Positions 62,892-64,000 of a stretch of DNA of 64,000 bases are shown here, in pieces; position 1 is the stretch's first letter; every line of letters begins with the position of its first letter. The stretch comes from Gordonia hirsuta DSM 44140 = NBRC 16056. GTDB taxonomy: Bacteria; Actinomycetota; Actinomycetes; Mycobacteriales; Mycobacteriaceae. Under the pieces are notes generated by a model. The model did no database searches, was not told the DNA's origin, and saw nothing but the letters and a program-made list of their open reading frames with translations. The position numbers and the translations under genes are program-made. Location of the stretch: positions 1 to 64,000 of the forward strand of contig NZ_BANT01000014.1 of the NCBI RefSeq assembly GCF_000333015.1. The letters are read 5' to 3'.

Positions 62892-64000
62892 TTACAGGAT
62901 CGGGGCCGGGCGGTAGGCGGCCGCGTCGGGTTCGCCCTCGAGCCAGGCGGCCGCCGCGGCGATCACCTGGGCGACCTGAGCGTCGGCGGCACCGGCGAAG
63001 GCGGACTTGTCGGCGATCAGCGCTTCGAGTCCGTCCCGGTCCAGCGGAATCCGCTCGTCGGCGGCCAGCCGGTCCAGCAGATCGGGGTCGCGGCCCTCTT
63101 CGCGCATGGCCAGTGCCACCGCCACGGCGTTCTCCTTGATGGCCTCATGCGCCGTTTCGCGGCCCACACCGGCGCGCACCGCCGCCATCAGCACCTTGGT
63201 GGTGGCCAGGAACGGCAGGTAGCGATCGAGCTCGTTGGCGATCACCGCGGGGTAGGCGCCGAACTCGTCAAGCACGGTCAAGAAGGTCTCCAGCAGGCCG
63301 TCGAGGGCGAAGAAGGCGTCGGGCAGCGCCACGCGGCGGACCACCGAGCAGAAGACGTCGCCCTCGTTCCACTGGGCGCCGGCCAGTTCCCCGGTCATCG
63401 AGGCGTACCCGCGCAGGATCACCGCCAGCCCGTTGACCCGCTCGCAGCTGCGGGTGTTCATCTTGTGCGGCATGGCCGAACTGCCGACCTGTCCCGGCTG
63501 GAAGCCTTCGGTGACCAGTTCGTGGCCTGCCATCAACCGGATGGTGGTGGCCAACGACGACGGTGCGGCGGCCAGCTGCACCAGTGCCGAGACCACGTCG
63601 TAGTCCAGCGACCGCGGATACACCTGCCCGACCGAGGTCAGTGCGTTGGCGAACCCCAGGTGCCGGGCCACCGCCGTCTCCAGGGCATCGAGTTTGGCCG
63701 GATCGCCGTCGAGCAGATCGAGCATGTCCTGGCTGGTGCCCATCGGCCCCTTGATGCCGCGCAGCGGATACCGCGCGATCAGTTCGTCGAGGCGGACCAG
63801 GGCGACCATCAGTTCGTCGGCCGCCGAGGCGAAACGCTTACCCAGGGTGGTGGCCTGGGCGGCGACGTTGTGGCTGCGGCCGGCCATCACGGTCGAGGAG
63901 TACTGTGCGGCACGCTCGGTGATCCGGGCCAGCAGCGCGATGCAGTGGCTGCGCACGTACTGCAGCGAGCTGAGGATCTGCAGCTGCTCGACGTTCTCGG
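62892..64000 (-). CDS. purB: adenylosuccinate lyase (5' end beyond window)
   Basis: The coding frame stays open to the window edge ([14 protein letters not shown] precedes R-S-H-C-I-A-L-L), so the N-terminus is missing; at least 369 residues are present. The fumarase/aspartase signature is [16 protein letters not shown]. It acts twice in purine synthesis, releasing fumarate from SAICAR and adenylosuccinate. Upstream partner of purC. Confidence 0.95.
   Translation of the reverse strand, partial: ENVEQLQILSSLQYVRSHCIALLARITERAAQYSSTVMAGRSHNVAAQATTLGKRFASAADELMVALVRLDELIARYPLRGIKGPMGTSQDMLDLLDGDPAKLDALETAVARHLGFANALTSVGQVYPRSLDYDVVSALVQLAAAPSSLATTIRLMAGHELVTEGFQPGQVGSSAMPHKMNTRSCERVNGLAVILRGYASMTGELAGAQWNEGDVFCSVVRRVALPDAFFALDGLLETFLTVLDEFGAYPAVIANELDRYLPFLATTKVLMAAVRAGVGRETAHEAIKENAVAVALAMREEGRDPDLLDRLAADERIPLDRDGLEALIADKSAFAGAADAQVAQVIAAAAAWLEGEPDAAAYRPAPIL

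Noticed and set aside
1-64000. tRNA, rRNA, insertion sequence, prophage or integron
   Set aside because: No cloverleaf, rRNA segment, transposase, integrase or attachment-type repeats were found by eye on either strand.

Overview
High-GC actinobacterial chromosome, clearly Mycobacteriales. The evidence is mshA (mycothiol synthesis), carD, regX3-senX3, a CcsB/ResB (system II) cytochrome c maturation operon, a fused uroporphyrinogen methyltransferase-HemD protein, a bS22 ribosomal peptide, BldC-type small regulators and frequent apparent leaderless starts. Gene content resembles Gordonia/Williamsia/Tsukamurella-type relatives of Mycobacterium; the exact genus cannot be fixed from this window. 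I see 68 genes, no rRNA or tRNA, no insertion sequence, no prophage and no CRISPR array. Density is high; the longest gene-free stretch (about 290 bases, 52,877-53,163) holds the divergent carD and lpqE promoters.

Layout. (1) 0-3.4 kb: a two-gene module (helix-turn-helix protein plus duplicated Clp N-domain protein) behind two tandem 18-bp palindromes, then two tandem paralogous Pro/Trp-rich membrane proteins. (2) 3.5-8.8 kb: MacB/LolCDE-like ABC exporter, DUF4229 protein, BldC, 3-hydroxyacyl-CoA dehydrogenase. (3) 8.9-23.7 kb: haem and cytochrome c block (ccsB, resB, ccdA, resA, phosphatase, hemL; a membrane-protein/lipase operon behind hemB; hemD, hemC, hemA, glutaredoxin-like). (4) 23.9-41.3 kb: SerB1-like phosphatase, acyltransferase, NAD-epimerase, bS22, HTH, proC, thioesterase, sugar isomerase, ppx, regX3-senX3, GNAT, gpmA, acyl-CoA ligase, ybjN-mshA. 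(5) 41.3-48.0 kb: zinc-type ABC transporter with a Zur-like box, DUF2599 lipoprotein, carboxylesterase, pxpA, rarD. (6) 48.0-59.8 kb: rlmB-cysS-ispF-ispD-carD, lpqE-radA, thioesterase, disA, secreted protein, carbonic anhydrase, mutY. (7) 59.8-64.0 kb: prolyl oligopeptidase, purC, purB (5' end outside). Blocks 3-4, 6 and 7 correspond, from memory, to three separate regions in M. tuberculosis (Rv0486-Rv0529, Rv3579c-Rv3589 and Rv0777-Rv0782).

Functional links: haem synthesis is physically joined to c-type cytochrome assembly; regX3-senX3 sits beside gpmA and ppx (phosphate metabolism); carD, ispD, ispF and cysS form one coupled operon; radA and disA lie together as DNA-integrity genes. Neighbouring genes are very often coupled by 4-bp NTGA stop/start overlaps.

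Most notable observations: a split form of the mycobacterial ClpC2 architecture with a paired operator; ispD apparently starting at CTG inside a CTGA overlap; a SenX3-like kinase without membrane segments; carbonic anhydrase and mutY starting head-to-head on one CATG; and several short tandem duplications (15-20 bp) that span stop codons, the largest being seven 16-bp units between hemA and hemC.
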